64,000 nt of DNA from Cysteiniphilum halobium (GCF_003574425.1 NZ_KZ984540.1:25421-89420); one strand, 5' to 3'. Shown: positions 34,613 through 44,623, counted from the first letter of the stretch. Numbers and translations: made by a program. Notes: generated by a model not told the origin, from the letters alone.

Positions 34613-35593
34613 TTATGCAGATAATGCTTGTACTAATGCGGTTGCGTATGTCCCTGTACCTAAACTAAAGGTAAGTGTTAAGGTGTTCTCTGGTGCATTA
34701 TGCGTGTAATTTAAATTTTGTGCATAAGCATAGATGCTGCGAAATTGCATATGACTATGCACTGTCAAGTAATCGATAAATTTACTATGTGCTTGCGTGA
34801 ATTGTTGATATTGGCGTAATGCTTCATCACGAAAGAATAGCTTTTGCTTTTTGCCAATTAAGGGTGCGGCAATACTTAAGTCTTTGGATTCAATACGTTG
34901 TTGGATTTCACTTTGATTTTCAGCAGTTACCTGAAATACGCTATTGCCATTGCTAAACCCTACAATATCACCGATTAGCGCTATTTGATCTGTATCGTTT
35001 TGTTGGCGAAATTCAACATAAGTGTTAAATAAAAAGCTGCGCATAACCGATAATAAAAAACCATGATCTTTAGGGTTAAGTGTGATTTTGCCATCAATAA
35101 CATCATGCGCTTGTTGTAGGTTATCATGGCCAAAACGCTGCTCGCCAAAGAGATTAATAAAGCCATGTTGCGCGATATGCTTAACTCTTGGCTCTATCTT
35201 TGAAAACGGTAATGTTAAGTCGCGCAAAACAAGGGTGAAATGATTGGCTTTGTGACTGCCAATTTTGAGTTTCTTGTTGTGTCTGTTAGTGCGCAAAATT
35301 TTGCAGTTTGCTAAATCAAAGTGATCAAAATTGATCTTAGTTTTTCCAGGATAATATAAGGAAAACCACTGTCGGGTGATTGCGTGTTTATCTTTTAAAC
35401 CACTGTAACCAATATCGCGCTGTTTAAGATTCGTATATTGTGACAAAGCACGGATAATATCTTTCGTGTTTAAGCCATTCTTCTCGACAAAAAGCCAGAT
35501 ATGTTCTCCTTCACCCGTTAAATCAAAGTCAAAGACTTCCTCAACGAGAAAGTCTTCATTGTATGTTTTGAGTCTGCCAACAGATTGACTCAT
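34613..35593 (-). CDS. truD: tRNA pseudouridine(13) synthase TruD
   Basis: 326-residue TruD, which converts U13 of tRNA-Glu to pseudouridine. Diagnostic blocks are EDFLVEEVFDFDLTGEGEH near 13-31, the catalytic region DIGYSGLKDKHAITRQWFS near 60-78 with its Asp, NKKLKIGSHKANHFTLVLRD near 103-122 and NLFGEQRFGHDNL near 147-159. It is slightly shorter than E. coli TruD (349). Its ATG overlaps the zapG stop by 4 bases (ATGA), showing translational coupling. Fully intact. Confidence 0.95.
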   Translation of the reverse strand: MSQSVGRLKTYNEDFLVEEVFDFDLTGEGEHIWLFVEKNGLNTKDIIRALSQYTNLKQRDIGYSGLKDKHAITRQWFSLYYPGKTKINFDHFDLANCKILRTNRHNKKLKIGSHKANHFTLVLRDLTLPFSKIEPRVKHIAQHGFINLFGEQRFGHDNLQQAHDVIDGKITLNPKDHGFLLSVMRSFLFNTYVEFRQQNDTDQIALIGDIVGFSNGNSVFQVTAENQSEIQQRIESKDLSIAAPLIGKKQKLFFRDEALRQYQQFTQAHSKFIDYLTVHSHMQFRSIYAYAQNLNYTHNAPENTLTLTFSLGTGTYATALVQALSA

Positions 35594-35967
35594 TGTTTTT
35601 CTTCGCCTTTAGAGTTCTCGGAAGCATAATCTTTAGGGTACTGTGGTTCATTGTTTAGTTGATGGCTTTTTTCTTTATCACGATAGGCTTTAGGTTGTAA
35701 AAGAGACTGTCTTGATGGATCAAGATTGAGCTTAACACTATATTCTTGAGAGTGTTTTTGCAACTCAGAGAATTGCTGATAGATATTTTCCATGATTTCA
35801 TGTGTTTTATGCACATGCTCGTTAATAGTGTTCTGATAGTGGGTAAGTAATTTCTTAGTTTCCTCTAATTCAGTCGTGAGATTTTTGCTACTTTTACGTA
35901 CACTTAATCCAATAACAAGACCAATAATGAAAGCGGCGATAATGCCTAAAATGAATGAAATAAGCAT
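35590..35967 (-). CDS. zapG: DUF1043 cell-division-associated protein ZapG/YhcB
   Basis: 125-residue inner-membrane protein. A single N-terminal span about 3-23 (ISFILGIIAAFIIGLVIGL) is followed by RKSSKNLTTELEETKKLL and a long coiled coil to about residue 80, then a disordered charged tail. This is the layout of YhcB/ZapG, which links cell envelope growth and division in gammaproteobacteria. It sits 8 bases after ispF and overlaps truD, so it is an operon member. Confidence 0.85.
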   Translation of the reverse strand: MLISFILGIIAAFIIGLVIGLSVRKSSKNLTTELEETKKLLTHYQNTINEHVHKTHEIMENIYQQFSELQKHSQEYSVKLNLDPSRQSLLQPKAYRDKEKSHQLNNEPQYPKDYASENSKGEEKQ

Positions 35968-35975
35968 ATTTACTC

Positions 35976-36458
35976 CTAGTTTTGATAAATAAGGCTAATC
36001 GCGTGGCAGGCGATACCTTCTTTTCTGCCGGTAAACCCAAGCTTTTCAGTCGTAGTTGCCTTGATGTTAACTTGATTTAATTCAAGCTGCAACAGTGTTG
36101 CAATGCATTGACGCATTGCAAGAATATAAGGGGCAATCTTTGGCACTTGGGCGATAACAGTTACGTCAATATTAGCAATGTGATAGCCCAGTGCTTGGAT
36201 GCCGTGTTGCGCGTGCACTAAAAAATCTTTGCTTGCTTGATTTTTATGTTTGGGGTCTGTGTCAGGGAAGTGCTGACCAATATCACCTAAGGCACCAGCA
36301 CCAAGGAGTGAGTCAGTAATTGCATGTAAAATTACATCACCATCGGAGTGTGCCTCAAGACAAAAGGGTGCATTAACCTCAATTCCACCGAGCATTAATG
36401 GTTTATTCTCAGTGGAGATGCGGTGCACATCATAGCCATGACCAATACGAAACATCAT
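35976..36458 (-). CDS. ispF: 2-C-methyl-D-erythritol 2,4-cyclodiphosphate synthase IspF
   Basis: 160-residue enzyme of the MEP isoprenoid pathway that forms MEcPP with release of CMP. Metal-site and substrate motifs are FRIGHGYDVHRI at the N-terminus, AHSDGDVILHAITDSLLGA near 37-55, IGQHFPDTDP near 60 and TTEKLGFTGRKEGIACHA near 136-153. The first in-frame ATG (36458) overlaps the rhodanese stop codon in the form ATGATG, so translation is probably coupled. The usual ispD partner is not adjacent in this window. Confidence 0.96.
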   Translation of the reverse strand: MMFRIGHGYDVHRISTENKPLMLGGIEVNAPFCLEAHSDGDVILHAITDSLLGAGALGDIGQHFPDTDPKHKNQASKDFLVHAQHGIQALGYHIANIDVTVIAQVPKIAPYILAMRQCIATLLQLELNQVNIKATTTEKLGFTGRKEGIACHAISLIYQN

Positions 36459-36835
36459 GCATCTTTTGTAGTTAATGGAAAACCATTGCCAGCCCAAGCG
36501 CGAAAGCCACCATCGACAGAGACAACATTGTCATAGCCCATTTTTTGAAGGTTGTCAGCGCTGAGTGCTGAACGAAAACCACCACCACAGTATAAATACA
36601 TCTTTTGCTGTTTGTTGGGAATCAATTGCTCAATTTTGACTTCAATAATGCCACGGCTTAAGTGATGAGCTCCAGGTAAATGTGCGTTTGCAAACTCAGA
36701 CTCTTCACGAACATCAATTAAGAGGCCATCTAATGTATCATTATCAAGCATGTTTTTAATGTGAAAAACATCACATTCTTTGATGCGTGTTTTTGCATCA
36801 TTGACCAACTTAAGAAACTCAGTATTATGTTGCAT
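36455..36835 (-). CDS. Rhodanese-like sulfurtransferase domain protein
   Basis: 126-residue single rhodanese domain. The active-site loop CGGGFR is near residues 82-87 (YLYCGGGFRSALSA), with the expected cysteine, and the framework blocks LIDVREESEFANAHLPGAHHL near 38-58 and VSVDGGFRAWAGNGFPL near 104-120 are complete. It probably transfers persulfide sulfur, but the acceptor is unknown. First gene of the minus-strand run rhodanese-ispF-zapG-truD-FAD, overlapping ispF by 4 bases. Confidence 0.9.
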   Translation of the reverse strand: MQHNTEFLKLVNDAKTRIKECDVFHIKNMLDNDTLDGLLIDVREESEFANAHLPGAHHLSRGIIEVKIEQLIPNKQQKMYLYCGGGFRSALSADNLQKMGYDNVVSVDGGFRAWAGNGFPLTTKDA

Positions 36836-36956
36836 TTTACGTCCTTTGCTTATTGTCTATTTGGAACAGGCACTATCATTGTACCTTAGTCTTTATTGGT
36901 GAGTTAGTGTTTTCAGCCTTTTTGATTTTTTTCGAATTGAATTTCAATGCTGGTTA

Positions 36957-37205
36957 CTAGCGCCGCGAGAGACTTGAGTGATGCATAATCCAGTAAATAA
37001 ACAAGCCCCAAACACCAGTAATGAGGACGGTGATAACCCAAGCAAAGTTTGGCATCATTTGTGGTGTAACGTTATGCTTGGTGAAATTGCTTAAATCACG
37101 GATTATGGCTAATGTGCAGACAATGTGTACAATTACAGTGAATGCACTTATAACATAATAAATATTTTGATAGAGATTGATCACTGCTTGATGAAAATAA
37201 TCCAT
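36957..37205 (-). CDS. Small two-TM protein with PLDc_N-like segment
   Basis: 82 residues with two membrane spans: about 15-38 (IYYVISAFTVIVHIVCTLAII) and about 55-74 (FAWVITVLITGVWGLFIYWIM). The second span with preceding PNFAW and following WIM resembles the N-terminal membrane part of cardiolipin synthases (PLDc_N), which also occurs as stand-alone small proteins. No catalytic part is present. It lies 26 bases after the LOG gene start on the same strand. Function unknown. Confidence 0.65.
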   Translation of the reverse strand: MDYFHQAVINLYQNIYYVISAFTVIVHIVCTLAIIRDLSNFTKHNVTPQMMPNFAWVITVLITGVWGLFIYWIMHHSSLSRR

Positions 37206-37230
37206 AGTGATTTCCTAATTCTTTTAGATG

Positions 37231-37968
37231 TTAAAAAATAAACTCAGGCTTCTTATCAATGTCTTTGCGTTGATTATGTTGATGATGTTCGCTGATGATT
37301 TCAACAACTTCATCAATGGAGTCTGTCATAATCAAAAGTTCAGTGTCACCTTCGCTAATAACGCCTTCGGCAACTAACTTTGTTTTTATCCACTGGACTA
37401 ATCCGCCCCAGAATTCTGTGTTAAATAAAATAATAGGCATATGCCGTTTCTTCTTGGTTTGCACTAAGGTGGCAATATCAAAAAGCTCATCTAATGTACC
37501 AAAGCCGCCAGGCATGCCAATATATGCCATAGAGTGTTTGACGAACATGGCTTTGCGTGTGAAAAAATAACGATAATGTAAAGAAATATCTTGATGTTGG
37601 TTTGGCACTTGCTCAAAAGGTAAATGAATATTTAAGCCGATACTCAAGCCTTCACTTTTTGATGCGCCAATGTTACCTGCTGCCATAATGCCATGACCGC
37701 CACCGGTAATAATGCTAAAGCCTTCATTAGATAATCTGTGGGCAATTTCCTCGGCATCTTTAAAATGCGGGGATGTGCTTGGTAGACGTGCAGAACCAAA
37801 GATGCTCACAGCCGGCTGGATATCATCTAAGCGTTCATAGCCTTCGACAAGCTCTGACATCACTTTAAAAATATTCCAAGTAGCGCGCGATTGGTCAAAA
37901 TGGACGTTGCCATACGTACTTGCATCAGTATGAGCGCGCGGATGAACGGTTTTTCTTGTTTTATTCAT
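37231..37968 (-). CDS. LOG-family protein (TIGR00730, nucleotide 5'-monophosphate phosphoribohydrolase-like)
   Basis: 245-residue Rossmann-fold LOG protein. Family motifs are SIFGSARLP near 52-60, FSIITGGGHGIMAAGNIGA near 85-103 and the signature MPGGFGTLDELF near 153-164 (PGGxGTxxE, with Glu in place). Characterised LOG proteins cleave AMP-like nucleotides or cytokinin ribotides to release the base; most are mislabelled lysine decarboxylases. An N-terminal extension of about 45 residues is characteristic of the longer bacterial subgroup. Divergent from fabI. Confidence 0.88.
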   Translation of the reverse strand: MNKTRKTVHPRAHTDASTYGNVHFDQSRATWNIFKVMSELVEGYERLDDIQPAVSIFGSARLPSTSPHFKDAEEIAHRLSNEGFSIITGGGHGIMAAGNIGASKSEGLSIGLNIHLPFEQVPNQHQDISLHYRYFFTRKAMFVKHSMAYIGMPGGFGTLDELFDIATLVQTKKKRHMPIILFNTEFWGGLVQWIKTKLVAEGVISEGDTELLIMTDSIDEVVEIISEHHQHNQRKDIDKKPEFIF

Positions 37969-38104
37969 TTTTAGTGTCGTATTCCATGGTTATAGCGCAA
38001 TATGGTAACACAAACGCACAGGTATGCTACGTTAGGTGCTGCGCAATTTAAGAAATTGTTGCATAATAAGCGCCAATTAAGCAAATCAAATAAAAGGAAA
38101 CATT

Positions 38105-38890
38105 ATGGGTTTTTTAACAGGTAAGAAAGTTTTAATCGTCGGTCTATTAAGTAATAAGTCGATTGCCTATGGCGTTGCTGAAGCTATGCATCGTGAAGGT
38201 GCTGAACTTGCCTTTACCTATCAAAACGAGCGCTTTAAAGAGCGTATTGAGAAACTTACTGAGCACTACAATCCTGCAGCTCTTGTTGAGTGTGACGTCA
38301 CCAATGATGAGCAGATCGATAATGTATTTACTGAACTTGGTAAAAAATGGGATGGTTTGGATAGTATTATTCACTCGGTAGCTTATGCACCAGCTGACCA
38401 GCTTGAAGGTGACTTTATTTCAGCGGTTAATCGCGAGGGTTTCAAAGTTGCACATGATATTAGTGCCTATAGCTTTGCTGCATTAGCAAAGTCAGGACGC
38501 AGTATGATGCAGAATCGTAAAGGCTCTTTAGTGACACTCACTTATCTTGGTGCTGAACGTGCCATGCCAAGCTATAATACGATGGGGATTGCCAAAGCAT
38601 CTCTTGAGGCAACTGTACGTTACACAGCATTATCTCTGGGTAGCGAAGGTATTCGTGCAAATGCTGTTTCCGCGGGACCTATTCGCACATTGGCAGCATC
38701 TGGGATTAAGAGCTTTAGAAAAATGTTGGATTACAATGCACAAGTTGCACCGCTTAAGCGTAATGTTGATATTATGGAAGTTGGTAATACCGTAGCGTTT
38801 CTGGCATCTGACCTTGCCAGTGGGATTACCGGTGAAGTGGTATATGTCGATGCAGGTTACCATTGTGTTAGTATGGGTGGGATAGAATAG
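38105..38890 (+). CDS. fabI: Enoyl-[acyl-carrier-protein] reductase FabI
   Basis: 261-residue NADH-dependent reductase of the last step of fatty-acid elongation. SDR fold with the FabI-type [16 protein letters not shown] near 12-27 in place of TGxxxGxG, the HSVAYAP loop near 90-96 and the catalytic pair in YNTMGIAK (Tyr-x6-Lys) near 157-164. The C-terminus [23 protein letters not shown] is classical. AAAGGAAA precedes the ATG. FabI is the target of triclosan and similar inhibitors; the conserved glycine near residue 93 is not altered in an obvious way. Confidence 0.96.
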   Translation: MGFLTGKKVLIVGLLSNKSIAYGVAEAMHREGAELAFTYQNERFKERIEKLTEHYNPAALVECDVTNDEQIDNVFTELGKKWDGLDSIIHSVAYAPADQLEGDFISAVNREGFKVAHDISAYSFAALAKSGRSMMQNRKGSLVTLTYLGAERAMPSYNTMGIAKASLEATVRYTALSLGSEGIRANAVSAGPIRTLAASGIKSFRKMLDYNAQVAPLKRNVDIMEVGNTVAFLASDLASGITGEVVYVDAGYHCVSMGGIE

Positions 38891-38891
38891 T

Positions 38892-41444
38892 TTATTCATC
38901 TAACGACTTTAGATATTTCAAAAATTTATGCGCTAGTAATTGACGTCTGCTTTGCTTGGTGATTGGTTGATCATTGCTATCAGTAATATAAAAACTATCC
39001 TCAACCGAAAATGCCGATGTGTGGATCCGTGCACGCGCAATATGAAGATGATGTATTTCAAAAAAATAGCAAAGGGCGGCTAAGAGGCCTGGTCGATCAG
39101 GGTATTTAACGATTACCTTGCTATAGTTTTTATGTCTAGGGCTTAGTAGTTGCACACTTTTTTTAAGACGCTTTGTGGTCGATTTGTCATTAACGAATGC
39201 ATTTGACTTCGCTGGTGTATAATCTATTTTGTGATGTGTGAGTTGTGTCTTTAAATGTTGCTCTAGCCACAGCAGCTCTTGCTCGTTTTGTAAAGGATGA
39301 TAATTTAAATTGGTAATACTAAATTGATAAAGCATTTTATCACTGGGAAGTTTAAAAAAACTTGCCTCAGTGATATTGATGCTGGCTTTGTATAATAGAT
39401 AGCATAGTGATGATAATCTAATCTCTTTATCAGTACTTAAAATAAGTAATAGTGTTTGATTCAAACGATGATCAAAGTGTGTGTAGATTGAGCGAGTATG
39501 GTTATTATCGATCACATGTTGGCAAAGGATGTGATTTTGCCATATTAAAGTTGCTAGTGCTTGTTCTGTAAAGTAGCGAGCCGGTAGGCTCTGCCATAAT
39601 GTTTTAACCATGTTTTGATCGGCGTATTCTAATTGTGCTAGAATCTTTCTTTGCGTATCCCTAACTTGTTCTTTAAGCGTAAGTTTTTCGGATTTTCTGA
39701 GCAGTTTACTAGTGCGCGTATACAGATGCTCAAACATTGTCTGTTGCCAATGTGTCCATAATTTGGGATTGGTACCTTTAACATCAGCTATGGTCAAAAG
39801 GAACAAACTATCTAAATAATATTGGCTTTGACAAAATTGAGCAAATTGTGTGATAACCGCACCATCATAAATGTCTTCTTTTTTGATCATGCCTGAAAAT
39901 GCTAGATGATGTTTGACCAGCCATGATAAAAGGTGGATTTCATCTTGCTTTAAGCGCCAAATTTCAGCATATTTTTGCACAAGGCGTGCACCAAACTTAC
40001 TATGATCAACACCAGAACCCTTGCCAATATCATGAAAGAATGCAGCAATATATAATAATCGTTGCGCCGGATGCTTAAGCATCACATGATAGGCTAATGG
40101 GAACTCTTGTTCAAAGCGTGTTGTGCGCATAGTGCGTAGGTTACTGATGACTTCAATCGTATGGCGATCGACGGTGTATTGATGATATAGGTCAAATTGC
40201 ATTTGCCCTTTGCTAATAGCGAATTCAGGAATAATCTTTTCAACGATTCCTAAATCCATCATGATACTTAATGCACCTTTAATATTGTATGGATAAGTAA
40301 AGATCGCTAAAAACTGTTGCTGCAGTGTTTGGTTAACACGTAGATTTTTCTTAGCTAATTGCGAAAGCAGCTGTAGTGTATTGCGAACGATATGTGCATC
40401 AAGTGTTTTAACTTCCTTGTGTTGGCAGAAGTATTTAAAAGGTATCAGAATATTATTTATGTGCGTGGGATAGTTATTTTGTGTATGTTTTAAAATACCG
40501 CCATGAATACTAAAACCCTCACTAAGTGTGATATTCTTGCTGACGACTTGTGCGGCCATTAATTCATGAAAAATGATGCGATTAATAAGTTTGACGTGAC
40601 GAATGCTGTTATAATAATGCTGCATGAATAGCTCGATACTTTTATGTGGCTTTCTGTGTTTGAAACCAAAGAATTCAGCAATCATAAGTTGTTTGTCAAT
40701 GAGTAGTGAATTTTGCTCGCGTTGATACAGAATATGTAAATAAAAACGAATGGCAGAAAGTAGGCGATGCGCCTTACTCAAGCTTGTTAACTCGTCTTTA
40801 GTAATATAGTGATGATCAACAAGATAGTGTAGATTTACATTGGGGTGAAGGTAAATCAACAGCCAATGAATGCTCTGCAAGTAGCGCAAGTTACCAACGG
40901 TATTTTTAAGATCGGGTTGTTGATTAATCGGGAAGTTACTATCACGGGCAACTTGTTCAGCATATTTGATATAAATAAAGTCTCGACTAACGGGGAGATT
41001 TTGTTTGCGCTCAACGGATGATTTAAATGTATCAAATAGGGTTTTATTACCACAGATAAAACGCGCATCCAAAAGTGCAGTGAGTAAGTTAGTCTCATGA
41101 TTGGCATGTTGCAGGACACTGTTGATGTTATGGGTTGAATAGCCAACTTTAATCGGCAAGCTTTGTAATTGCTGAATAAATGCTAAGAGGTCAGTATTTT
41201 CTAATGTCTTATCATTTTCTGCTAAAAACAATAAATCAAGATCTGAATATAAAGCGCGATCCTGACGACCATAGCCACCAATGGCAATCAGAGAAATATG
41301 CGCTATTTGTTGCGGAAAATATTCTATCAATAGCTTATCGATGCGCTTGCTGTAAATCAGTAGAATTTTATAGATGGAGTGTTTCTTTTTTAAAAAAAGG
41401 GTAGCCACTTCATCCATTATTTGCTGGCATGATTGTTTTAGCAT
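38892..41444 (-). CDS. glnD: PII uridylyltransferase/uridylyl-removing enzyme GlnD
   Basis: 850-residue nitrogen sensor that uridylylates and deuridylylates PII. Nucleotidyltransferase domain with GGYGRQDRALYSDLDLLFL near 55-73, an HD domain with HDIGKGSGVDHSKFGARLV near 474-492, and two C-terminal ACT domains that bind glutamine (about 690-770 and 780-850, VIVKYPDRPGLLAALCYFF). All domains are complete, so both activities are expected. Its end is 1 base from the convergent fabI stop. Confidence 0.95.
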   Translation of the reverse strand: MLKQSCQQIMDEVATLFLKKKHSIYKILLIYSKRIDKLLIEYFPQQIAHISLIAIGGYGRQDRALYSDLDLLFLAENDKTLENTDLLAFIQQLQSLPIKVGYSTHNINSVLQHANHETNLLTALLDARFICGNKTLFDTFKSSVERKQNLPVSRDFIYIKYAEQVARDSNFPINQQPDLKNTVGNLRYLQSIHWLLIYLHPNVNLHYLVDHHYITKDELTSLSKAHRLLSAIRFYLHILYQREQNSLLIDKQLMIAEFFGFKHRKPHKSIELFMQHYYNSIRHVKLINRIIFHELMAAQVVSKNITLSEGFSIHGGILKHTQNNYPTHINNILIPFKYFCQHKEVKTLDAHIVRNTLQLLSQLAKKNLRVNQTLQQQFLAIFTYPYNIKGALSIMMDLGIVEKIIPEFAISKGQMQFDLYHQYTVDRHTIEVISNLRTMRTTRFEQEFPLAYHVMLKHPAQRLLYIAAFFHDIGKGSGVDHSKFGARLVQKYAEIWRLKQDEIHLLSWLVKHHLAFSGMIKKEDIYDGAVITQFAQFCQSQYYLDSLFLLTIADVKGTNPKLWTHWQQTMFEHLYTRTSKLLRKSEKLTLKEQVRDTQRKILAQLEYADQNMVKTLWQSLPARYFTEQALATLIWQNHILCQHVIDNNHTRSIYTHFDHRLNQTLLLILSTDKEIRLSSLCYLLYKASINITEASFFKLPSDKMLYQFSITNLNYHPLQNEQELLWLEQHLKTQLTHHKIDYTPAKSNAFVNDKSTTKRLKKSVQLLSPRHKNYSKVIVKYPDRPGLLAALCYFFEIHHLHIARARIHTSAFSVEDSFYITDSNDQPITKQSRRQLLAHKFLKYLKSLDE

Positions 41445-41540
41445 GGTCTATAGCCAATGACTTGAATTAATATTTAGGATTGTAACAACTTATGGAGAAT
41501 TTACCATTTATAGCCATCGTTAATATAAGCAACTATTAAC

Positions 41541-41692
41541 GTTGACGGTGCCCTTGAAAGTATCATCTGAATGGAATGAGTAGGCTATGGTAACAAGTCT
41601 TTATTTTAATTTTAAAGGCATTAAGAAAAATTAATAACTTGCAATGAGTTCAAGGGAATCAGCTGCGAGGGAATTAAGTTGACGGTGCCCTT
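41541..41692. repeat. Two direct copies of GTTGACGGTGCCCTT
   Basis: The 15-mer occurs exactly at 41541-41555 and 41678-41692, both preceded by TAA-type AT-rich sequence. The interval also holds AAGGGAATCAGCTGCGAGGGAATT. It lies in the gap upstream of glnD with no other gene. Origin unknown; possibly remnants of a duplicated leader or a small repeat. Confidence 0.6.
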
Positions 41693-41703
41693 TCAGATTA
41701 GTA

Positions 41704-41916
41704 TTATTTGCTTTTGAGGAATTTGCAAATACTTAATATAAGATAAGAGATAACAATAAGTGCAATAACAAGCGCAACAATCGGATGATTTCTTACAATT
41801 TGTGGAATAAAGGATAGCGTGTTCGGGATATTCATTTCTGTGATTATGCGTTCTGCTGTATGGCCGCTGCTATAGAACATTGCCATGAATGTTGCAAAAC
41901 ATAGTAGAAATCGCAT
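41704..41916 (-). CDS. Possible small membrane protein
   Basis: 70 residues: a hydrophobic N-terminus that looks like a signal peptide (FLLCFATFMAMFYSSGHTA), a short loop, a membrane span about 46-65 (IVALVIALIVISYLILSICKF) and a basic end. No family recognised. The ribosome binding site is weak (GGTG). The plausible topology favours a real gene, but there is no independent support. If it is not real, 41445-42051 is a 607-base gap containing only the direct repeat. Confidence 0.4.
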   Translation of the reverse strand: MRFLLCFATFMAMFYSSGHTAERIITEMNIPNTLSFIPQIVRNHPIVALVIALIVISYLILSICKFLKSK

Positions 41917-42051
41917 CGTACACCGTTATAGCTATTAAAGATGCAGAGATTGTAGCATAAAAATGTGAGACATTAACCATTGATAGGTAGGTTTTTTCTC
42001 AAACTCTATGAAAAAAGCGCTATTTAAGTTATAAATAAAATCAATAAGTGC

Positions 42052-44076
42052 CTACAATAAATACTTTTCTTTAATGGTTCTGATTTGATCGCGCATTTGT
42101 CCGGCTTGTTCAAATTCAAGATTGCGTGCATGTTCTTTCATCAGTTTTTCAAGTTTTTTAACGAGAGTTACGGCTTCTTTGACACCAAGAATTTCATCAA
42201 TTGCAAGATCTTTAACTTTCTTACGTGCATTATTTTTTGCCGTCTTTTTGCTAAATTCAGGTGATAACTCTAATAAATCACCAATCTTCTTTTTAATCGA
42301 GGTTGGGGTGATGCCGTGCTCAGTGTTAAATTGTTGTTGTTTATTCCGTCGTCGCATTGTCTCATCTATCGCACGCTGCATTGATCCGGTAATTACCTCG
42401 GCATATAAAATGGCCTTACCATTAACGTGGCGTGCAGCACGGCCAATGGTCTGGATCAATGAGCGCTCTGATCTTAAGAAACCTTCTTTATCGGCATCAA
42501 AGATTAAAACCGTGCTGACCTCAGGCATATCTAAACCTTCGCGTAATAGATTGATACCAACAAGCACATCAAAAACGCCCATGCGTAGATCGCGAATAAT
42601 CTCAACGCGCTCAACGGTGTCAACATCCGCATGAAGATAACGCACATTTACACCATGTTCAGATAAATAATCTGTTAAATCTTCTGCCATGCGTTTAGTT
42701 AGTGTCGTGATAAGAATGCGCTCATCTTTGAGCACTGCTTTGTTAATCTCAGATAATGCATCCTCAACTTGGATACTGACAGGCCTTACTTCAACCAATG
42801 GGTCAAGTAATCCCGTTGGGCGCACAACTTGTTCGGCAATATTCTGCTGGTGTGCTTTTTCATAATCAGCAGGTGTTGCTGAAACATAAATCGCTTGGGT
42901 AACTAAGGCCTCGAATTCGTGGAATTTTAGTGGGCGATTATCCAAAGCTGAAGGCAGACGAAAACCGTAGTTAACAAGATTTTCTTTGCGTGAGCGATCT
43001 CCTTTATACATGCCACCAAATTGTGGGATTGTAACGTGTGACTCATCAATCACAATAAATGCATTTTGTGGTAAATAATCCAATAATGTTGGCGGCGGCT
43101 CACCGGGGGCGCGTGCTGACAGAAGACGTGAATAATTCTCAATTCCTGTACAATAGCCTAACTCATTAATCATTTCGATATCGTATAATGTCCGTTGCTC
43201 AATACGTTGTGCTTCAATTAGGCGGTTCTCTTTTTGAAAATAAGTAACGCGCTCACGTAGTTCATCTTTGATTTCTTCAACCATGCTTTGTTGGCGTTCT
43301 TTTGAACTGACATAATGTGTGCTTGGGAATATTGTCGCGCGATAGGTGTTGGCAGTGATTTTGCCGGTGAGTGGATCAATGTGTTTAATACTTTCGATCT
43401 CATCATCAAATAGCTCAACTCTAACAGCATCTTTGTCGGAATCCGCTGGAAAAATATCGATAACCTCACCACGCACACGGTAAGTTCCGCGTGAGAAGTC
43501 CATATCATTGCGATGATACTGCATGTCACTTAAGCGCCTTAAAATACTGCGCTGATCAATTTCTTCACCCACCTTAAGGTGAAGTAGCATTTGCATATAT
43601 TGCTCAGGGTCACCTAAGCCATAGATTGCTGATACGGTGGCAACGATAATCACATCTTGTCGCTCTAAAATTGCTTTAGTTGCAGATAAGCGCATTTGCT
43701 CAACATGTTCATTAATCGATGAGTCTTTTTCGATATAAGTATCTGATGCAGCAACGTAGGCTTCGGGTTGGTAATAATCATAATACGATACAAAATACTC
43801 AACAGCGTTTTCTGGGAAAAATTGTTTCATCTCGGCATATAATTGTGCGGCAAGTGTTTTGTTATGTGCAAGAATTAACGTAGGACGCTGAACATTTTGA
43901 ATAACATTGGCGATTGTGTAAGTTTTGCCAGAGCCAGTGACGCCAAGTAGTGTTTGGTGCTTTAAACCCTCTTTTAGACCCTGAGTTAAGGATACAATTG
44001 CCGTTGGCTGATCTCCTGCTGGGGTGTAGTTTGTGTGGAGTTTAAAGGCATTTTGTTTTCTCTCTAAGTGCATCAT
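42052..44076 (-). CDS. uvrB: Excinuclease ABC subunit UvrB
   Basis: 674-residue damage-verification helicase of nucleotide excision repair. Walker [11 protein letters not shown] near 45-54, the beta-hairpin region [11 protein letters not shown] near 97-107, helicase motifs IVIDESHVT near 340 and [12 protein letters not shown] near 540, and the C-terminal UVR motif ([22 protein letters not shown]) that binds UvrC. Length matches E. coli UvrB (673). Two adjacent ATGs (44076, 44073) could start it. Complete. Confidence 0.97.
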   Translation of the reverse strand: MMHLERKQNAFKLHTNYTPAGDQPTAIVSLTQGLKEGLKHQTLLGVTGSGKTYTIANVIQNVQRPTLILAHNKTLAAQLYAEMKQFFPENAVEYFVSYYDYYQPEAYVAASDTYIEKDSSINEHVEQMRLSATKAILERQDVIIVATVSAIYGLGDPEQYMQMLLHLKVGEEIDQRSILRRLSDMQYHRNDMDFSRGTYRVRGEVIDIFPADSDKDAVRVELFDDEIESIKHIDPLTGKITANTYRATIFPSTHYVSSKERQQSMVEEIKDELRERVTYFQKENRLIEAQRIEQRTLYDIEMINELGYCTGIENYSRLLSARAPGEPPPTLLDYLPQNAFIVIDESHVTIPQFGGMYKGDRSRKENLVNYGFRLPSALDNRPLKFHEFEALVTQAIYVSATPADYEKAHQQNIAEQVVRPTGLLDPLVEVRPVSIQVEDALSEINKAVLKDERILITTLTKRMAEDLTDYLSEHGVNVRYLHADVDTVERVEIIRDLRMGVFDVLVGINLLREGLDMPEVSTVLIFDADKEGFLRSERSLIQTIGRAARHVNGKAILYAEVITGSMQRAIDETMRRRNKQQQFNTEHGITPTSIKKKIGDLLELSPEFSKKTAKNNARKKVKDLAIDEILGVKEAVTLVKKLEKLMKEHARNLEFEQAGQMRDQIRTIKEKYLL

Positions 44077-44274
44077 AAAGTCGCTAATTTCAATTCAAAT
44101 ACAAGCTATGATAGCAAAGCTGTGCGTCTATGCGACATCAAAATATGGCAATTTGATTACAGCGATTTCAGCGAAAACTCAAGCATCAAAGTGTTGATCT
44201 CTTTATGCAAGCTTTAAATTTGCTTCTATCTTTAAAGTACAAGAAACGTAAAGATTTATATAAGGATATTCATC

Positions 44275-44532
44275 ATGAGTAGTAATATAGAAAGATTTAT
44301 TTATGCCATTGCTGAAATGCGCTATGAAGAGGCAAAACGTAATCCGCAAGATGAGCCACGTTTTATGTTAAGTCTAGTCACTGAAGAAATTGAGCGTGGT
44401 TTAATTGAGGCGACCTTAGCGTATACAGGGTTTCACTTAAGCAATACTGCTGAAGTTTTAGGCATAAGTGTCGCGACTTTGAAAGCTAAAATCAAAAAGT
44501 ATGATATTTTTGTCTTGGATTTCTCAAGTTAG
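44275..44532 (+). CDS. fis: Fis-family DNA-binding protein
   Basis: 85-residue protein with a C-terminal Fis-type helix-turn-helix about 40-82 (EEIERGLIEATLAYTGFHLS, then NTAEVLGISVATLKAKIKKY). The N-terminal arm is shorter than in E. coli Fis (98 residues), as in many non-enteric species. Fis is a nucleoid-associated protein that bends DNA and modulates rRNA and virulence genes. AAGGA lies before the ATG. It is alone here, whereas in enterobacteria fis follows dusB. It could instead be a divergent small HTH_8 regulator. Confidence 0.75.
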   Translation: MSSNIERFIYAIAEMRYEEAKRNPQDEPRFMLSLVTEEIERGLIEATLAYTGFHLSNTAEVLGISVATLKAKIKKYDIFVLDFSS

Positions 44533-44564
44533 CAATAATGAAAAAAAAGTTGCAGCAACGATTA

Positions 44565-44606
44565 CCTCGCCCCATGCGGGAGAGGTTGTGCAGCGCAGGT
44601 GAGGGG
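44565..44606. repeat. GC-rich intergenic hairpin
   Basis: CCTCGCCC (44565-44572) and GGGAGAGG (44578-44585) form an 8-base stem with one mismatch and a 5-base loop, followed by GGTGAGGGG at 44598-44606. It is markedly more GC-rich than its surroundings and lies between the convergent Fis-like and kdsD genes. It resembles the widespread bacterial intergenic hairpin repeats of the CCTCTCCC/GGGAGAGG type. Confidence 0.5.
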
Positions 44607-44623
44607 TAGTTAAAGTTAGCTAC

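Noticed and set aside
42122-42634. 170-codon ORF antisense to uvrB
   Set aside because: Lies entirely within the conserved uvrB coding region on the opposite strand; Ser/Arg-rich translation with no motif or ribosome binding site.
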